Origin: Rhizobium sp. 18065
Lineage (GTDB): Bacteria > Pseudomonadota > Alphaproteobacteria > Rhizobiales > Rhizobiaceae
NCBI RefSeq assembly: GCF_902706095.1
Contig: NZ_CACSJP010000003.1
Coordinates: forward strand, 310,001-374,000
DNA: 64,000 nucleotides
Direction of reading: 5' to 3'
Shown: one piece after another, positions 1 through 10,705 of the stretch
Numbering within the stretch: position 1 is the stretch's first letter
Layout of the letters: the number at the start of each line of letters is the position of its first letter
Notes under the pieces: generated by a model
Database searches by the model: none
What the model was told of the DNA's origin: nothing
Seen by the model: the letters and a program-made list of their open reading frames with translations, nothing else
Made by a program: the position numbers and the translations under genes

Positions 1-1
1 T

Positions 2-3000
2 CTTTCCGGCACGGACCAGGTCGATGACGGCAATGGCGGCGAAGACGAGCAACTGGTCGATGCAAATGATGCGCCGGTGATCCTGTCTGCCTCCAACGGT
101 GGCGCAGGCAGCGTGACCGAGGCGGTTGATCTTTCGGAAGGCGAAATCGGCAATGCCGATCAAACCGCCACTGGTACAATCACCTTCACGGATGTAGATC
201 TCGGCGACGTGCACACAGTCACGGCTGCAGCCGTTGGCGAAGGCTATCTCGGCAACTTCACCGCAGTCATTACCGACAGCGCGACCTTTGACGGTCAGGG
301 CACTGTCACATGGACCTTTGCGGTTGCGGACAATGCGATCGATTTCCTTGCTCAGGGCCAGACCCTGACCCAGTCCTATGTCATCACCATCGCAGACCGC
401 AACGGCCTGCCGGTTCAGCAGACGATTACGGTCAACATCATCGGGACCAATGATGCGCCGGTGCTGACAGTCGAGAACGCCGGTTTTCTGACCGAAGACG
501 TGTTTGGCGGCGTTATCGAATTGCCCGGCGATGAGCCGATGGAAAAGGTTGCTGCCATCGAAGAAAGCGCAACCCTCTCCACGTCGGGCTCGCTGTCGTT
601 CACGGATGTGGACTTGATCGATACCCACACCTTGAGCTTTGTTCTGGATGGCGCCGCCGCTTGGAGTGCAGACGGTTCTGAACTGGATCCGGCACAGGCA
701 ACTGCCCTCGAAGAAGGTTTTGCGCTAGCCGAGGATGGCTCCGGCTGGACCTATTCGATTGACAACGATCTCGTCCAGTTCCTGGCTGCTGGTGAAACAG
801 TCACACTGTCGTTCCGTGTGACCGTCACCGATAGCTCGGCAACCGCGAACAATTCCGATAGCGAGATTGTCACGATCACCATCACCGGCACCAACGATGC
901 TCCCGTGATCGGCGAGGGCACCACAGCGTCAACCATCACCGAATTCGTTGATGGCCGCGGTCGTGACGAAACACCGCACGGCTTCGACAAGGGCGGCGAC
1001 GAGCGCCACGGCGGCGACTGGGGCGGTCCTGCAAAGGCGCATTCGGCGACCGGCGTGATCAATTTCTCCGACGCAGACGACACGAACACGCATACTGTTA
1101 CTGCTGCTGCCAAGGGCGAAGCCTATCTCGGCAAATTCGTCGCATCGATCTCCGATGCTGCCACCGGTGACAATGCCGGTCAGATCACCTGGAAGTTTAC
1201 TGTTGACGACAAGGCTATCGATTTCCTCGGTGCCGGCGACACGCTCGTCCAGACCTATACCGTTTCGCTGGTGGACAGCTCTGGCGCGACCGTTACCCAG
1301 GACGTCACGATCACGCTGGTCGGCACCAATGACCGCGCCGAGATTACCGCCAACTGGTGGGCCGGCGACGACTGGGGTGTTGTTGTCGAAGACGGCAAGT
1401 GGAACAGCGAAAAGACGGCCTCGGGCGACCTCGACATCAAGGACGTGGATCAGGGCGAAGCCGTGTTCCAGGCGCCGGAATCCCTCGAAGGCACCTACGG
1501 CACCTTCACCTTCAACGCCGAAACAGGCCAATGGTCCTATGCCATCAACAACAAGCTCGCAGCCACCCAGGCTCTCAATGGCTGGAAGGTCGCTGAAGAC
1601 ACACTGACCGTCTATTCGAAGGATGGCACCGACAGCCATACGATCACGGTCTATGTAAATGGCACCAACGACATTGCCGTGATTTCCGGCGAAAGCGCCG
1701 GCACGATCACCGAAGACGTCAAGATGACGACCGGCGGCAAGCTCAGCGTCACGGATGTCGATACCGGCGAAGCGGTGTTCGACGCACCGTCTGGCAACAG
1801 CCTCAAGGGCAACTACGGCGCGTTCGCCTTCAATGCCAAGACAGGCGAGTGGACCTACCAGGCTGCCACCGACAAGGTCCAGAAGCTGGCCGCCGGCGAG
1901 ACGGTCACCGAAACCCTGACCGTCTGGTCGGCCGATGGCACCGACAGCCAGAAGATCACCGTGACCATCACCGGCACCAACGACAAGCCGGTCTTCGTCT
2001 CGGGTGGCGACACCAGCACAACCCTGACCGAGGGCAAGTTTGAAGGCGGCAACGACGGCCACGGCCACGACCATGGTCATGGCAGGCCCCCGGTAGTGTC
2101 CACAGAGCTCAAGGCTTCGGGCGAAATCGACTTCACCGATGTCGATGCATCGGACAAGCATACGGTTTCCGTGGCTTCAAACGAAACCTACCTCGGTACG
2201 TTCCAGGCCAATGTCAGCAACGACTCGACCAATGACGGCAAGGGCACCGTCAGTTGGTCGTTCAAGGTCGACGACTCCAAGGTCAATTATCTCGCTGCTG
2301 GCCAGACGCTGACCCAGACCTACACGATCACGCTCGACGACAAGAATGGTGGCACTGTCACCCAGACCGTGACCGTCAATATTGTCGGCACGAATGATGC
2401 GCCTGTCCTTGTTGCCGACATGACCGACGCCGTTGGCGCGGCAAAGGAAGATGCCTCGAAGCCGGAACTGACAGACACTGGCGTGATCACGTTCAAGGAT
2501 GTCGACCTGATCGACACCCACACGCTCAATGTGTCTGGCTCGAAGAGCAACTCGCTCGGCGGCAAGCTGACGCTGGGCGTGGTGACTGAAAGTGACACGA
2601 CAGAGAACGGAAGCTTAACCTGGACCTACAAGGTCGATAACGCCAAGGTTCAGTATCTGGGCGAAGGCGACACCGCGAAAGAAACCTTCACTGTCACGAT
2701 CTCCGACGGCAAGGGCGGTACGGTCACCCAGGACATCACCGTTACGGTGACCGGTACGAACGATGCGGCGACCATTAGCGCCGACTGGTGGAACGACCTT
2801 GGCTACGTCAGGGAAGACGGCACCTACAATTCTGAAAAAGTGGCTTCCGGCGACCTCGACATCAAGGATGTTGATCAGGGCGAAGCAGTGTTCAAGCAGC
2901 CAACTTCGGCTGAACTCAACGGTACCTATGGTACCTTCCAGTTCAACAAGCAGACCGGCGAATGGTATTACACGATCGACAACGCTCGTTCGGCAACCCA

Positions 3001-6000
3001 GGCGCTGAATGGCGGCAAGGAAGTCTATGACACGCTGACTGTCTGGTCGGCTGACGGCACCGACAGCCACACCGTCTATGTCCTGGTCAGCGGCACCAAT
3101 GACAACGCGGTCATCTCCGGCAAGGCTGATGGTATCGTTATCGAAGACGGCGTCCAGACAGCTGGCGGCACACTGTCGGTCAGCGATGTCGATGCTGGCG
3201 AAGCCAAGTTCCAGTCGGTTTCGAGCTGGGCTCTGGACGGCACCTACGGCAAGTTCACCTTCAACGCCACGACCGGCGAATGGACCTACAAGGTCGACAA
3301 CAGCAAGGTTCAGGCGCTCGGCGCCGGCGACACGGTTAGCGACAGCCTGACGGTACGCTCGTTCGATGGCACTGATAGCCAGGTGATCAAGGTCACCATC
3401 AACGGCACGAATGATCCGGCTCAAATCACCGGCACAAAGACGGGCGCAGTTGTCGAAGACGTCGCGTCCTACGCATCGGGCGTTCTCGACATCAAGGACG
3501 TCGACCATCGCGAAGCCGAATTCGTCAAGATCGAAGGTAATGCGCTGAACGGCACCTACGGCAAGTTCACGTTCAATCAGAACAGCGGCAAGTGGGAATA
3601 CCGTCTCGACAACACCCTTGCCGCCACACAGGCTTTGAAGGCAGGCCAGGTGGTCACCGAAACGCTGACAGTCAAGGCTGTCGATGGAACCACCGCCTTG
3701 GTTGAGGTGAAGGTGACCGGCACCAATGACGGTGCATCGATCGGCGGCAGCAGGAGTGGCTCGGTCACGGAAGATGGCGGCCAGACTGCAGAAGGTACAC
3801 TCACCGTTTCCGACAGGGATACGGGCGAGAACCAGCTCGCAGCCCCGGCGTCGCTTGCCGGAAAGTACGGCAGCTTCACGCTCGACACGGCGACGGGTGC
3901 CTGGAAGTATACGCTCGACAACACCAATGCAGCTGTCCAGGGATTGGTGACCGGCAAGAGCCTGATTGACACACTGACGGTCAAGTCAGTCGATGGCACG
4001 GCAACCGAAACCATCAGTGTGACGATCAACGGCACGGATGATACCGCTGTGATCACCGGCAATGTCGCTGGCGCCGTCAACGAGAATGATGCCTCCAACA
4101 CAGCGAGCGGCACGCTCAGCGTAACCGATGCGGACGCCGGTCAGGCAGGCTTCAAGGTTCCGACCACAAGTGAACTGAAGGGTACCTACGGCGCCTTCAC
4201 CTTCGATGCCTCGAACGGCAAATGGGTCTATACCCTCGACAACACATTGGCTGCAACACAGGCTCTCGTGGCCGGTCAGAAGGTTACAGAGACCCTGACG
4301 GTGAAGTCGCTCGACGGTTCCGACAGCGAGACGATCACGGTCACTGTGACGGGCGCCAATGATGTCGCAAACATTACCGGCAATGCGGTCGGTGCTGTGA
4401 TTGAGAATGCGTCGGAGAACACAGTAACTGGCACACTCAGTGTCAGCGATGTCGATGCCGGCCAGGCATCGTTCACGGTCCCGACTACAAGCGAATTGAA
4501 GGGCACATACGGCAATTTCACCTTCGATGCGTCGAACGGCAAGTGGGTCTACACCCTCGACAATGCATCGGCTGCGACACAGGCTCTTGTGGCCGGCCAG
4601 AAGGTTACGGAAACCCTGACGGTCAAGTCGCTCGATGGTTCTGATAGCGAGACGATTACGGTCACTGTTACGGGTGCCAATGACGTCGCAGCGATCACTG
4701 GCACTGCGACCGGCGATGTGACTGAAGATGCGGCGACCAACACGGCCACAGGTACACTGGCTGTAAGCGATGTGGATGCTGGCCAGGCTGGCTTTGCGGC
4801 ACCGACTGCGAGCGAACTGAAGGGTACCTATGGTTCTTTCACCTTCGATGCTTCCAATGGCAAATGGGTCTACACGCTGGACAATACGCTGGCAGCAACC
4901 CAAGCGCTGACGGCTGGCCAGAAGGTCACGGAGAGCCTGACGATCAAGTCGATCGATGGCTCGGACAGCGAGGTTATCAAGGTGACTGTGACGGGTGCTG
5001 CTGAAGCCTCGCCAGTAACCGTCAACGAGAGCACCAGCGCAACTGGTCGCTACGCTTTTGTCGACAGCAACGACTCGCCAAATTCCATCAACTTTGACTC
5101 ATCCAAGCTGTTCACCGGCGTGACGAGTGCCACCAAGTATTCCTACTCGGTTGTCTCGGCAACTGACACGCCGTGGCTGTCGACGGACGGCAAGATGATC
5201 GAAGGCAATCCTCGTAGCGATTATGGGAGCTGGTGGAACTACGACTCCAATGGCGACACAGGCCTGTATGTCTACCAGGTGACGGCAACCACCAATGGCG
5301 TCGCTCAGACTACCTATGTAGCCTTCAGCGCGATCGAAAGTGCAGGCACAACCTTCAATATCCAGAACAATGGCAACTGGAACAATTCGGGTTCGTTGGA
5401 TTATGCCAACGACCGCAACGGCGATGGCGATGTGATCAACATTGTCAGCAGCGGGATCAAAGATCAGGTGCAAGCTGGTGCGGGTGATGATGTTGTTGTC
5501 GGCTACTCTGATGATAACAACATTGACGGTGGTTCTGGCGACGACGCTATCTATGGTATGGGTGGCGACGATTTTCTCGATGGCTGGACCGGCAACGATT
5601 TTCTCGATGGCGGTGCCGGAAATGACACGCTCTATGGTTACGATGGCAATGATGTATTGCTGGGTGGAGCGGGCAACGACTTCTTGTCCGGCGAATCTGG
5701 CAACGATATCCTGGTGGGTGGATCCGGCAACGACGATCTTTCCGGCGGCACAGGCATCGACTACCTTACAGGCGGTGCAGGCAGTGACACGTTCATCCTG
5801 AGCGATCTGAACGCTGTGGACGTGATCACGGACTTCAACGCCTCCGAAGACACGATTGATCTCACCGCGTTGCTGGACGGCATCAGCAAAACGACCGATC
5901 TTGAGACATCGGGTTATGTCAAGGCTGTGCAGAGTGGCAGCGATACTTTGCTGCAGGTCGATACAAATGGCGGTGGCAACAACTGGAACACGGTCGCGGT

Positions 6001-6085
6001 ACTGCAGAACTACACCCACACCAATGAGGCGATCCGCATCTTGTTCGATGACAGCACGCATAAGCCAGTCGAACAGCAGGTCTGA
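2..6085 (+). CDS. VCBS-repeat/RTX type I-secreted adhesin, 5' end outside the window
   Basis: The frame is open from base 2, so the true start lies upstream; about 2,027 residues are visible. The protein is a string of roughly 100-residue VCBS/cadherin-like beta-sandwich modules, each ending in a [11 protein letters not shown] boundary; about 14 such boundaries can be read. Near the C-terminus (bases 5528-5798) there is a block of calcium-binding RTX nonapeptides of the GGAGND type, followed by a VC_A0849-type type I secretion target region (DVITDF, then a hydrophobic tail ending QVDTNGGG...RILFDD). Such proteins are exported by an ABC/MFP/TolC system and act at the cell surface in adhesion or biofilm; this is family knowledge. 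No exporter genes are in the window. Two histidine-rich linkers (near 946-1042 and 2041-2092) and three nearly identical modules (4046-5008) stand out. A signal peptide is neither visible nor expected. Confidence 0.93.
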   Translation, partial: LSGTDQVDDGNGGEDEQLVDANDAPVILSASNGGAGSVTEAVDLSEGEIGNADQTATGTITFTDVDLGDVHTVTAAAVGEGYLGNFTAVITDSATFDGQGTVTWTFAVADNAIDFLAQGQTLTQSYVITIADRNGLPVQQTITVNIIGTNDAPVLTVENAGFLTEDVFGGVIELPGDEPMEKVAAIEESATLSTSGSLSFTDVDLIDTHTLSFVLDGAAAWSADGSELDPAQATALEEGFALAEDGSGWTYSIDNDLVQFLAAGETVTLSFRVTVTDSSATANNSDSEIVTITITGTNDAPVIGEGTTASTITEFVDGRGRDETPHGFDKGGDERHGGDWGGPAKAHSATGVINFSDADDTNTHTVTAAAKGEAYLGKFVASISDAATGDNAGQITWKFTVDDKAIDFLGAGDTLVQTYTVSLVDSSGATVTQDVTITLVGTNDRAEITANWWAGDDWGVVVEDGKWNSEKTASGDLDIKDVDQGEAVFQAPESLEGTYGTFTFNAETGQWSYAINNKLAATQALNGWKVAEDTLTVYSKDGTDSHTITVYVNGTNDIAVISGESAGTITEDVKMTTGGKLSVTDVDTGEAVFDAPSGNSLKGNYGAFAFNAKTGEWTYQAATDKVQKLAAGETVTETLTVWSADGTDSQKITVTITGTNDKPVFVSGGDTSTTLTEGKFEGGNDGHGHDHGHGRPPVVSTELKASGEIDFTDVDASDKHTVSVASNETYLGTFQANVSNDSTNDGKGTVSWSFKVDDSKVNYLAAGQTLTQTYTITLDDKNGGTVTQTVTVNIVGTNDAPVLVADMTDAVGAAKEDASKPELTDTGVITFKDVDLIDTHTLNVSGSKSNSLGGKLTLGVVTESDTTENGSLTWTYKVDNAKVQYLGEGDTAKETFTVTISDGKGGTVTQDITVTVTGTNDAATISADWWNDLGYVREDGTYNSEKVASGDLDIKDVDQGEAVFKQPTSAELNGTYGTFQFNKQTGEWYYTIDNARSATQALNGGKEVYDTLTVWSADGTDSHTVYVLVSGTNDNAVISGKADGIVIEDGVQTAGGTLSVSDVDAGEAKFQSVSSWALDGTYGKFTFNATTGEWTYKVDNSKVQALGAGDTVSDSLTVRSFDGTDSQVIKVTINGTNDPAQITGTKTGAVVEDVASYASGVLDIKDVDHREAEFVKIEGNALNGTYGKFTFNQNSGKWEYRLDNTLAATQALKAGQVVTETLTVKAVDGTTALVEVKVTGTNDGASIGGSRSGSVTEDGGQTAEGTLTVSDRDTGENQLAAPASLAGKYGSFTLDTATGAWKYTLDNTNAAVQGLVTGKSLIDTLTVKSVDGTATETISVTINGTDDTAVITGNVAGAVNENDASNTASGTLSVTDADAGQAGFKVPTTSELKGTYGAFTFDASNGKWVYTLDNTLAATQALVAGQKVTETLTVKSLDGSDSETITVTVTGANDVANITGNAVGAVIENASENTVTGTLSVSDVDAGQASFTVPTTSELKGTYGNFTFDASNGKWVYTLDNASAATQALVAGQKVTETLTVKSLDGSDSETITVTVTGANDVAAITGTATGDVTEDAATNTATGTLAVSDVDAGQAGFAAPTASELKGTYGSFTFDASNGKWVYTLDNTLAATQALTAGQKVTESLTIKSIDGSDSEVIKVTVTGAAEASPVTVNESTSATGRYAFVDSNDSPNSINFDSSKLFTGVTSATKYSYSVVSATDTPWLSTDGKMIEGNPRSDYGSWWNYDSNGDTGLYVYQVTATTNGVAQTTYVAFSAIESAGTTFNIQNNGNWNNSGSLDYANDRNGDGDVINIVSSGIKDQVQAGAGDDVVVGYSDDNNIDGGSGDDAIYGMGGDDFLDGWTGNDFLDGGAGNDTLYGYDGNDVLLGGAGNDFLSGESGNDILVGGSGNDDLSGGTGIDYLTGGAGSDTFILSDLNAVDVITDFNASEDTIDLTALLDGISKTTDLETSGYVKAVQSGSDTLLQVDTNGGGNNWNTVAVLQNYTHTNEAIRILFDDSTHKPVEQQV
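4046..5008 (+). repeat. Three tandem 321-bp VCBS modules with high identity
   Basis: Three consecutive 107-codon units (4046-4366, 4367-4687, 4688-5008) encode modules sharing long identical stretches such as [16 protein letters not shown] and the AGQKVTE core. They are much closer to each other than to the other VCBS modules of the same protein, indicating recent duplication or gene conversion. Confidence 0.85.
5528..5798 (+). other. RTX calcium-binding nonapeptide block within the adhesin
   Basis: About nine consecutive GGxGxDxLx-type nonapeptides, for example [15 protein letters not shown] and [11 protein letters not shown], immediately precede the C-terminal secretion region. In this family they fold as a calcium-dependent parallel beta-roll after export. 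Confidence 0.9.
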
Positions 6086-6151
6086 TCCTTGCCTCTGATC
6101 ACCACTGGTGGTTAAACAAGGGCAATCAGAAATACACGGGGTGGGGACAGC

Positions 6152-7348
6152 ATGAAGATGGGTCGAGTTCGAAGCATGCGCGGAGGTTTGGCCCATCTCC
6201 CCCTCGTTGCTATCACTCTCGTCGGTCTGGCAGGTTGCCAGACCGACGCTCTCAAGCCGACGGAAGCCGACAAGGCAGCGGCTGGCGGGGCAGCCGCAAC
6301 GGTTGCCGTCGCCGGCAATACCGGTCTCTACAATCAGACACTGGGTGCAGGTCCCGTGCGCATCGGCTATCTCGGCGTGCGGCGCAATGACCAGCCGAGC
6401 CGCCAGGCCGACAGCGAATATCGCGATGGTGCGGCCCTTGCCGTCAATTCTCTTGGGACTGAGAAGGTCAAGCTGACCATGCTCGAAACCCAGGAAAAAC
6501 CCGAGGCAATCGAGGCGGCGGCGAAATCGCTGGCAAGCCAGAATATCGGTCTCCTGATCACCACCGCCCGCGGCCCGGAATTCGAAGCGATCAAACGTTC
6601 GTTCGGCGATCGGCAGATCCCCGTCATATCGTTCCAGATGAACGACGTGACGTTGCCGCCGGATGTCTTTTCCTTCGTCTCCAGTCCGGTCGACGGACTG
6701 GTCGAAGGCGCCTCCTTCGCCATGGCGGAAGGCTCGACCCATGCGGTGATCCTGGCGTCGTCGCCGGCCGAGAAAATCGAGGCGGAGCGTATTGCGAGGC
6801 AGATCAAGGCCTTTGGCGGCTCGGTCGAGCCGATCATCGAGCTTGCCGGCGGCCAAGTGCCTGCCAAGCAGCTTGCCGCCTGGAACAAGGCCGACATGGT
6901 CGTGCTGATGCCGGGTGTGAAGACGCCTGGCGATCTGTTGAAGAAAACCGATCTGGCAAAGCCGCCGAGGCCCGGGCGCCGCATTGTCGCAAGCACGGTG
7001 CTGACAGGACCGGATCTTTCCGATCCCAAGATGACCGGCGCCATCGTCTGCCGCTACGACCAGAATATCCAGGCCCGTATCGGCAAGAGCTACATGACAA
7101 GCTATGGCATGCCGGCATCGACCCAGGCCGGCTACGGCTTTGATGCGATGGCAATGGCAGTCGGGCTGGTCAGCAACTACGGCGACGATGCCTTTCTCGT
7201 CGATCGCATGACCGCGCCTGAAGGTTTCTCCGGCTCGCTCGGTGTATTCCGCCTGGAAGAGGGCGGCAAGGTGCGGCGCAACTGCGATATCTTCAAGGTC
7301 GCCAAGGGATCCTACGTGTTTTTCCAGCGGGCGCCGGCGACCCTCTGA
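6152..7348 (+). CDS. Lipoprotein with periplasmic-binding-protein fold (LpoA / Peripla_BP_6-like)
   Basis: 398 residues. The N-terminus is a lipoprotein signal: charged start, hydrophobic PLVAITLVGLAGC, with Cys29 as the predicted lipidated residue. After a Gly/Ala-rich linker comes a type I periplasmic-binding fold starting around residue 68 (VRIGYLGVRR), with an EAAAKSLASQNIGLLIT-type segment and a late GYGFDAMAMA segment. Proteins of this kind are annotated either as branched-chain amino acid ABC transporter substrate-binding proteins or as penicillin-binding-protein activators (LpoA-like). There are no permease or ATPase genes beside it, which favours a non-transport envelope role, but this is inference. 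The start at 6152 has a GTGGGGA Shine-Dalgarno-like stretch just upstream. It lies 66 bp after the adhesin stop. Confidence 0.75.
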   Translation: MKMGRVRSMRGGLAHLPLVAITLVGLAGCQTDALKPTEADKAAAGGAAATVAVAGNTGLYNQTLGAGPVRIGYLGVRRNDQPSRQADSEYRDGAALAVNSLGTEKVKLTMLETQEKPEAIEAAAKSLASQNIGLLITTARGPEFEAIKRSFGDRQIPVISFQMNDVTLPPDVFSFVSSPVDGLVEGASFAMAEGSTHAVILASSPAEKIEAERIARQIKAFGGSVEPIIELAGGQVPAKQLAAWNKADMVVLMPGVKTPGDLLKKTDLAKPPRPGRRIVASTVLTGPDLSDPKMTGAIVCRYDQNIQARIGKSYMTSYGMPASTQAGYGFDAMAMAVGLVSNYGDDAFLVDRMTAPEGFSGSLGVFRLEEGGKVRRNCDIFKVAKGSYVFFQRAPATL

Positions 7349-7535
7349 ACATTGCCTTTATCCATGCTTGCGGGGCGCTGCCTGATCACCAGAGTGTGAC
7401 CGGGCGGGCAGCATAAGCCGGTGCTGTTTACATTGCCGCGGAAGCGGATCATCCTATTTCACTGATAAATCAACGCATGCAATCAGATGCGGAGGGGCAT
7501 CTGATGCCCGGTACTGCGGGAGCGAATTGATCCTG
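7349..7535. other. Intergenic stretch, probable promoter region for the b561 gene
   Basis: About 187 bp without a credible gene. No clear terminator or palindrome was seen. An AT-richer part around 7450-7475 could hold a promoter for the cytochrome b561 gene, but no convincing -35/-10 pair was identified. Confidence 0.3.
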
Positions 7536-8075
7536 ATGGCAAAGCCTGGAGAAGAGCTTGGGGAAGAAGGCAGATATCCGTCGGGCTTGCGCCTTCTGCA
7601 TTGGATCATTGCCGGACTGGTCCTCGCCACGTGGCCACTTGGCCTGATGATCGGTTTCGTCAAGGACGCGGTGAAGCTCGATTTCTATGTGGTGCATGAA
7701 AGCATCGGCTTTCTGGTTCTCTGGCTGATGCTTTTGCGCATAGGCGCGCGGCTGACGGGCACCATGCCGCCGATCGAAGGTCCGGCGCTTGAGCGGCTGG
7801 TGGCCGGCCTCGTGCATGGCCTGCTCTATGTTTTCCTCATCATCATGCCGGTCAGCGGTTTCCTCGCCACCAATGCCCATGGCTTTCCGCTCACCTGGTT
7901 CGGGCTGATCCCGGTCTGGAGCCCGATCGGCAAGACCCCGGATGTAGCGGCCACGCTGTCGGCCATTCATCAATGGAGCGCCTGGATCCTTTTGACGCTG
8001 TTTGCGTTGCATTTTGCAGCGGTCGTCTTCCATCACGTCATCCGACGCGACGAAACCTTGTATCGCATCCTCTAG
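7536..8075 (+). CDS. Cytochrome b561-family membrane protein
   Basis: About 179 residues with four hydrophobic helices. The family pattern is clear: RYPSGLRLLHWIIAG at the start (haem-ligand His in helix 1), VVHESIGFL, a GLVHGLLYVFLIIMPVSGF helix, and HQWSAWILLTLFALHFAAVVFHH at the end carrying several candidate haem-ligand histidines. CybB-type proteins are diheme inner-membrane b-cytochromes that oxidise quinol. ATG at 7536 is used here; a TTG at 7527 in the same frame sits closer to the GGGAG ribosome-binding site (7518-7522), so the protein could be three residues longer. The RibD-like gene starts 21 bp downstream, which suggests co-transcription and possibly a redox link to that locus. 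Confidence 0.88.
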   Translation: MAKPGEELGEEGRYPSGLRLLHWIIAGLVLATWPLGLMIGFVKDAVKLDFYVVHESIGFLVLWLMLLRIGARLTGTMPPIEGPALERLVAGLVHGLLYVFLIIMPVSGFLATNAHGFPLTWFGLIPVWSPIGKTPDVAATLSAIHQWSAWILLTLFALHFAAVVFHHVIRRDETLYRIL

Positions 8076-8096
8076 CAGATCGCAGGACTGGCACGC

Positions 8097-8912
8097 ATGC
8101 GAATGATCGAAATGAATGACGGACTGTGGGCAAGGATTCTCGCCTTGCGCGGAAGGAGCGGCCTTGCGTACGGTCTGGACTGCGAGCCAGCCGTGGCACT
8201 TTATGGTCCGATTGCAACCGCTAGCGAGCCTTTCGTGCTGGCGCAGGTCGGTCAATCGCTCGACGGCCGTGTGGCCACGCCAACCGGCGATGCCCGCGAC
8301 ATATCCGGTCCCGACGGCATTGCGCATCTGCATCGCTGCCGGGCGCTGGTGGATGCGGTGATCGTGGGTGTGGGCACCGTCAAATGCGATGATCCGAGAC
8401 TGTCGGTGCGCGCCGTCGACGGCCCGGATCCCGTGCGTGTCATCATCGACTGTCGCGCCGAACTCTCCGGCGAGGAGAGCCTGTTTGACGATAGCGGCGC
8501 TCCGGTCATCCTGTTGCAGGCACATGACGCTTCGCACAAGCGCTACCGCGCCGACGTCATCCGCATTCGTCGCCGCGCAACCGGGCTCGATCCCCGCGAG
8601 ATCATCGATGTGTTGGGTGAACGCGGCCTTGGCCGCATTCTGGTCGAGGGCGGCGCCCGCACCATTGCACGGTTTATCGCAGGTGGGCTTGTCGATCGGC
8701 TGCATGTGGCGATTGCACCATTGATCATTGGCTCCGGTCCGACCGGCATCTGCCTGCCGCCGATTGACCAGTTGTCTGGTGCGACGCGGCCAAAGGCCAC
8801 CGTCTACAATCTCGGCAGTGACACCCTGTTCGACTGCCGGCTTCGACCGGACGAAGGGAAGGCGTTAGCGTCGGCGCAGCGCGATGAGATCCGTGTGCCC
8901 GACCACGCATGA
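8097..8912 (+). CDS. Stand-alone RibD C-terminal-type reductase (dihydrofolate reductase-like fold)
   Basis: 271 residues. From about residue 45 the protein matches the reductase half of RibD: FVLAQVGQSLDGRVAT (substrate and NADPH site), a VDAVIVGVGTVKCDDPRLSVR segment, DPVRVIIDC, and the NADPH-binding LGRILVEGGARTIARFI loop. In riboflavin synthesis this domain reduces the ribosyl chain of the pyrimidine intermediate to a ribityl chain. The zinc deaminase half of bacterial RibD is absent, so this cannot replace ribD alone. A poorly defined 45-residue N-terminal extension precedes the domain. The gene converges on the methyltransferase gene with a 48-bp overlap of the two 3' ends. Context with GTP cyclohydrolase II nearby suggests action on a GTP-derived pyrimidine or pterin; the actual substrate is unknown. 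Confidence 0.82.
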   Translation: MRMIEMNDGLWARILALRGRSGLAYGLDCEPAVALYGPIATASEPFVLAQVGQSLDGRVATPTGDARDISGPDGIAHLHRCRALVDAVIVGVGTVKCDDPRLSVRAVDGPDPVRVIIDCRAELSGEESLFDDSGAPVILLQAHDASHKRYRADVIRIRRRATGLDPREIIDVLGERGLGRILVEGGARTIARFIAGGLVDRLHVAIAPLIIGSGPTGICLPPIDQLSGATRPKATVYNLGSDTLFDCRLRPDEGKALASAQRDEIRVPDHA

Positions 8913-9665
8913 GCTGTCGGCAGCCGCAATGCTTGCCAGCCGGAAATCCAGCCAATCGCGGATCTGGGTGAGGGACAGATTGCCGATCTCGACCAGAGGA
9001 GGGCGCATGCCGCGCAAGAGTTCCTCCTGCAGTCTTGCTTCATTAGGCCCGAGCACCCACGGACTGGGAGCGACGCGGACGATGTAGCCGCTCCACTCCA
9101 GACCGAGACGAAGGTGCTGTGTCGCGTCCGGCCCAAGGGCAGGACCGAAACCCTTGTCGACGCGCTGGTGGCGATTGAAGTCGGCAACCACCTGTTCGTC
9201 AAGTGGATGTGGCCGGCTCCAGTGCATCACGCCATCATAGTTCAGCGCCGCGTAGAGCCCGGTGCCACGCTGGCTGATCGTCTCGATGAAGCGATTGCAG
9301 AAGTCCGCGGAACAGAGGTCGAAAAGCGCAGACGCGGTGACGACCGTTACGCTGTCGAGCGGTAGGCTTTCCAGGTCATTCAGATCATGCTGCTGGAAGC
9401 GGATGGTCGGTTTTGCGCCGATCCGCCGTTCTGCTTCGGCAAGCAACAGCGGATCATAGTCGAGCAAATGCCACTTGGTGTCCGGCGGCACGAACGAAGA
9501 CAGGGTCCGAAAAGTCGACCCCGTGCCACAGCCGATATCCAGCAAGGCGCGATGGGGTTTGGCTGCAACAAGATGCACACAGAGGCGGTCGATCAGGTCT
9601 TCGGCCCGAGCCCTGCGATCCGCAGGTTCCCGAAGCGCCAACCAGTCCTTGTCGAAACCACTCAT
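8865..9665 (-). CDS. Class I SAM-dependent methyltransferase
   Basis: 266 residues. Motif I is ALLDIGCGTGSTFRTL (about residue 40), followed by an acidic motif WHLLDYDPLLLAEAE and QQHDLND, as in Rossmann-type SAM methyltransferases. The C-terminal half is a longer lid region typical of small-molecule methyltransferases. It is the last gene of a leftward set dehydrogenase - PTPS-fold - GT4 - methyltransferase: its ATG overlaps the stop of the glycosyltransferase (ATGA, 9662-9665), indicating translational coupling. Its 3' end overlaps the RibD-like gene by 48 bp. Substrate unknown; neighbours point to a glycosylated heterocycle. Confidence 0.85.
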   Translation of the reverse strand: MSGFDKDWLALREPADRRARAEDLIDRLCVHLVAAKPHRALLDIGCGTGSTFRTLSSFVPPDTKWHLLDYDPLLLAEAERRIGAKPTIRFQQHDLNDLESLPLDSVTVVTASALFDLCSADFCNRFIETISQRGTGLYAALNYDGVMHWSRPHPLDEQVVADFNRHQRVDKGFGPALGPDATQHLRLGLEWSGYIVRVAPSPWVLGPNEARLQEELLRGMRPPLVEIGNLSLTQIRDWLDFRLASIAAADSSCVVGHTDLIALRRR

Positions 9666-10705
9666 CGGATTTTATCCAGGGCTTGGGCTATGCGTGCTGC
9701 CGTATTGTCCCAGTTCGGCAGGAGGGCACCGGCTTTGGCTGCCGCCCGGGCGCGCGAGCGACGCTCGTCCGGGTTGAGCAGCAGCCGGCGAAGGGCTGCG
9801 GCAAAGGCTGCCACATCATCGACGGATACCAGGATACCTGCGTCTTCGGGCACCACGTCGGGCACGGCGCCGGCATGGCAGGCGACGATCGGCACGCCTT
9901 GCGACAGGGCTTCGGCAAACACCATGCCATAGCCTTCATAGCGGCTGGCAAGCGCGAAGATATCGGCCTTTGCAAGCTCAAGCCGACTGTCTTCACATTC
10001 CCCGGCAAGGGTGATCCGGTCGGATAGGCCAAGCGCTTTAATCTGCTCTTCCAGTGCCTCTGTGGTTTTCGGATCCAGATCTCGGCTGCCGACGATGCGG
10101 GCTTGCCAGTCAAGATCCGCGTTTGCCTTCAGGGCGGCAATCAGCACGTCATGCCCCTTGCGGGGCGAGAGCGTCCCGATCGACAGGATCCTCGGCGGCT
10201 CGCCGTCGCCCTTGGCAGGCGGGCCCCTATCAGTACCGGGCAAGGAGACGGTTATATTGGCCTCTGCGACTCCGTATCGGCTGACAAGTTCGCGCGCGGT
10301 CATCGGCGAAGTGACGATGACATGACGTGCAAACGACAAGGCCGCTGTCTCTGATGCCCGAAAGATCTGCTGCTGGCTGTCGTCCAGCCCGGTCTCCAGC
10401 GCAAGCGGATGGTGGACAAGTGCGACGATGTTCACGCGCTGCGCATGCTGTCGCGCCCAATTGTCCAGCACACCATAAGCCAGTCCGTCGATCAGCAGTA
10501 GCTGGTCATCCTCAAGCGCGGAAAGCCGCTCTTCGGCGGCAGCCAGCGTCTGCGCTGAGGGAAACGGAAAGCCGTCACCCAGACCCAACAGCTCAATTGT
10601 CCAGTCGGTTGCACGAAGCTTTTCGATCACGCGGCGGTCATAGGCATAACCGCCGGTATTGAGATCGAGCGCTCCGGGATAGGCGAATGTCAGCCTGCGC
10701 CTCAA
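9662..10705 (-). CDS. Glycosyltransferase family 4
   Basis: 347 residues with a GT-B fold. The N-terminus (FAYPGALDLNTGGYAYDRRV) carries the usual TGGY acceptor-side loop. The C-terminal half shows ILSIGTLSPRKGHDVLI and the nucleotide-sugar-binding EGYGMVFAEALSQGVPIVA signature of GT4 enzymes. Translation appears to begin at TTG (10703-10705), which overlaps the TGA stop of the upstream PTPS-fold gene; the methyltransferase then starts inside its own stop. Such tight coupling suggests a fixed ratio of the proteins. In this setting it may glycosylate a pterin-like or lipid acceptor, as known for cyanobacterial pterin glucosyltransferases; that is only a hypothesis. Confidence 0.88.
   Translation of the reverse strand: MRRRLTFAYPGALDLNTGGYAYDRRVIEKLRATDWTIELLGLGDGFPFPSAQTLAAAEERLSALEDDQLLLIDGLAYGVLDNWARQHAQRVNIVALVHHPLALETGLDDSQQQIFRASETAALSFARHVIVTSPMTARELVSRYGVAEANITVSLPGTDRGPPAKGDGEPPRILSIGTLSPRKGHDVLIAALKANADLDWQARIVGSRDLDPKTTEALEEQIKALGLSDRITLAGECEDSRLELAKADIFALASRYEGYGMVFAEALSQGVPIVACHAGAVPDVVPEDAGILVSVDDVAAFAAALRRLLLNPDERRSRARAAAKAGALLPNWDNTAARIAQALDKIR

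Noticed and set aside
929..2161. Long open frame on the minus strand opposite the VCBS adhesin
   Set aside because: Antisense mirror of a repetitive high-GC gene; translation is rich in Gly, Arg, Val and Asp, with no family motif and no ribosome-binding site.
5099..6856. 585-codon minus-strand frame across the end of the adhesin and the lipoprotein gene
   Set aside because: Covers two well-supported genes in antisense; its [29 protein letters not shown] repeats are the mirror of the RTX repeats.
7470..8705. 411-codon minus-strand frame opposite b561 and the RibD-like gene
   Set aside because: No domain pattern, Gln/His/Asp-rich composition typical of antisense frames, and both plus-strand genes have clear motifs.
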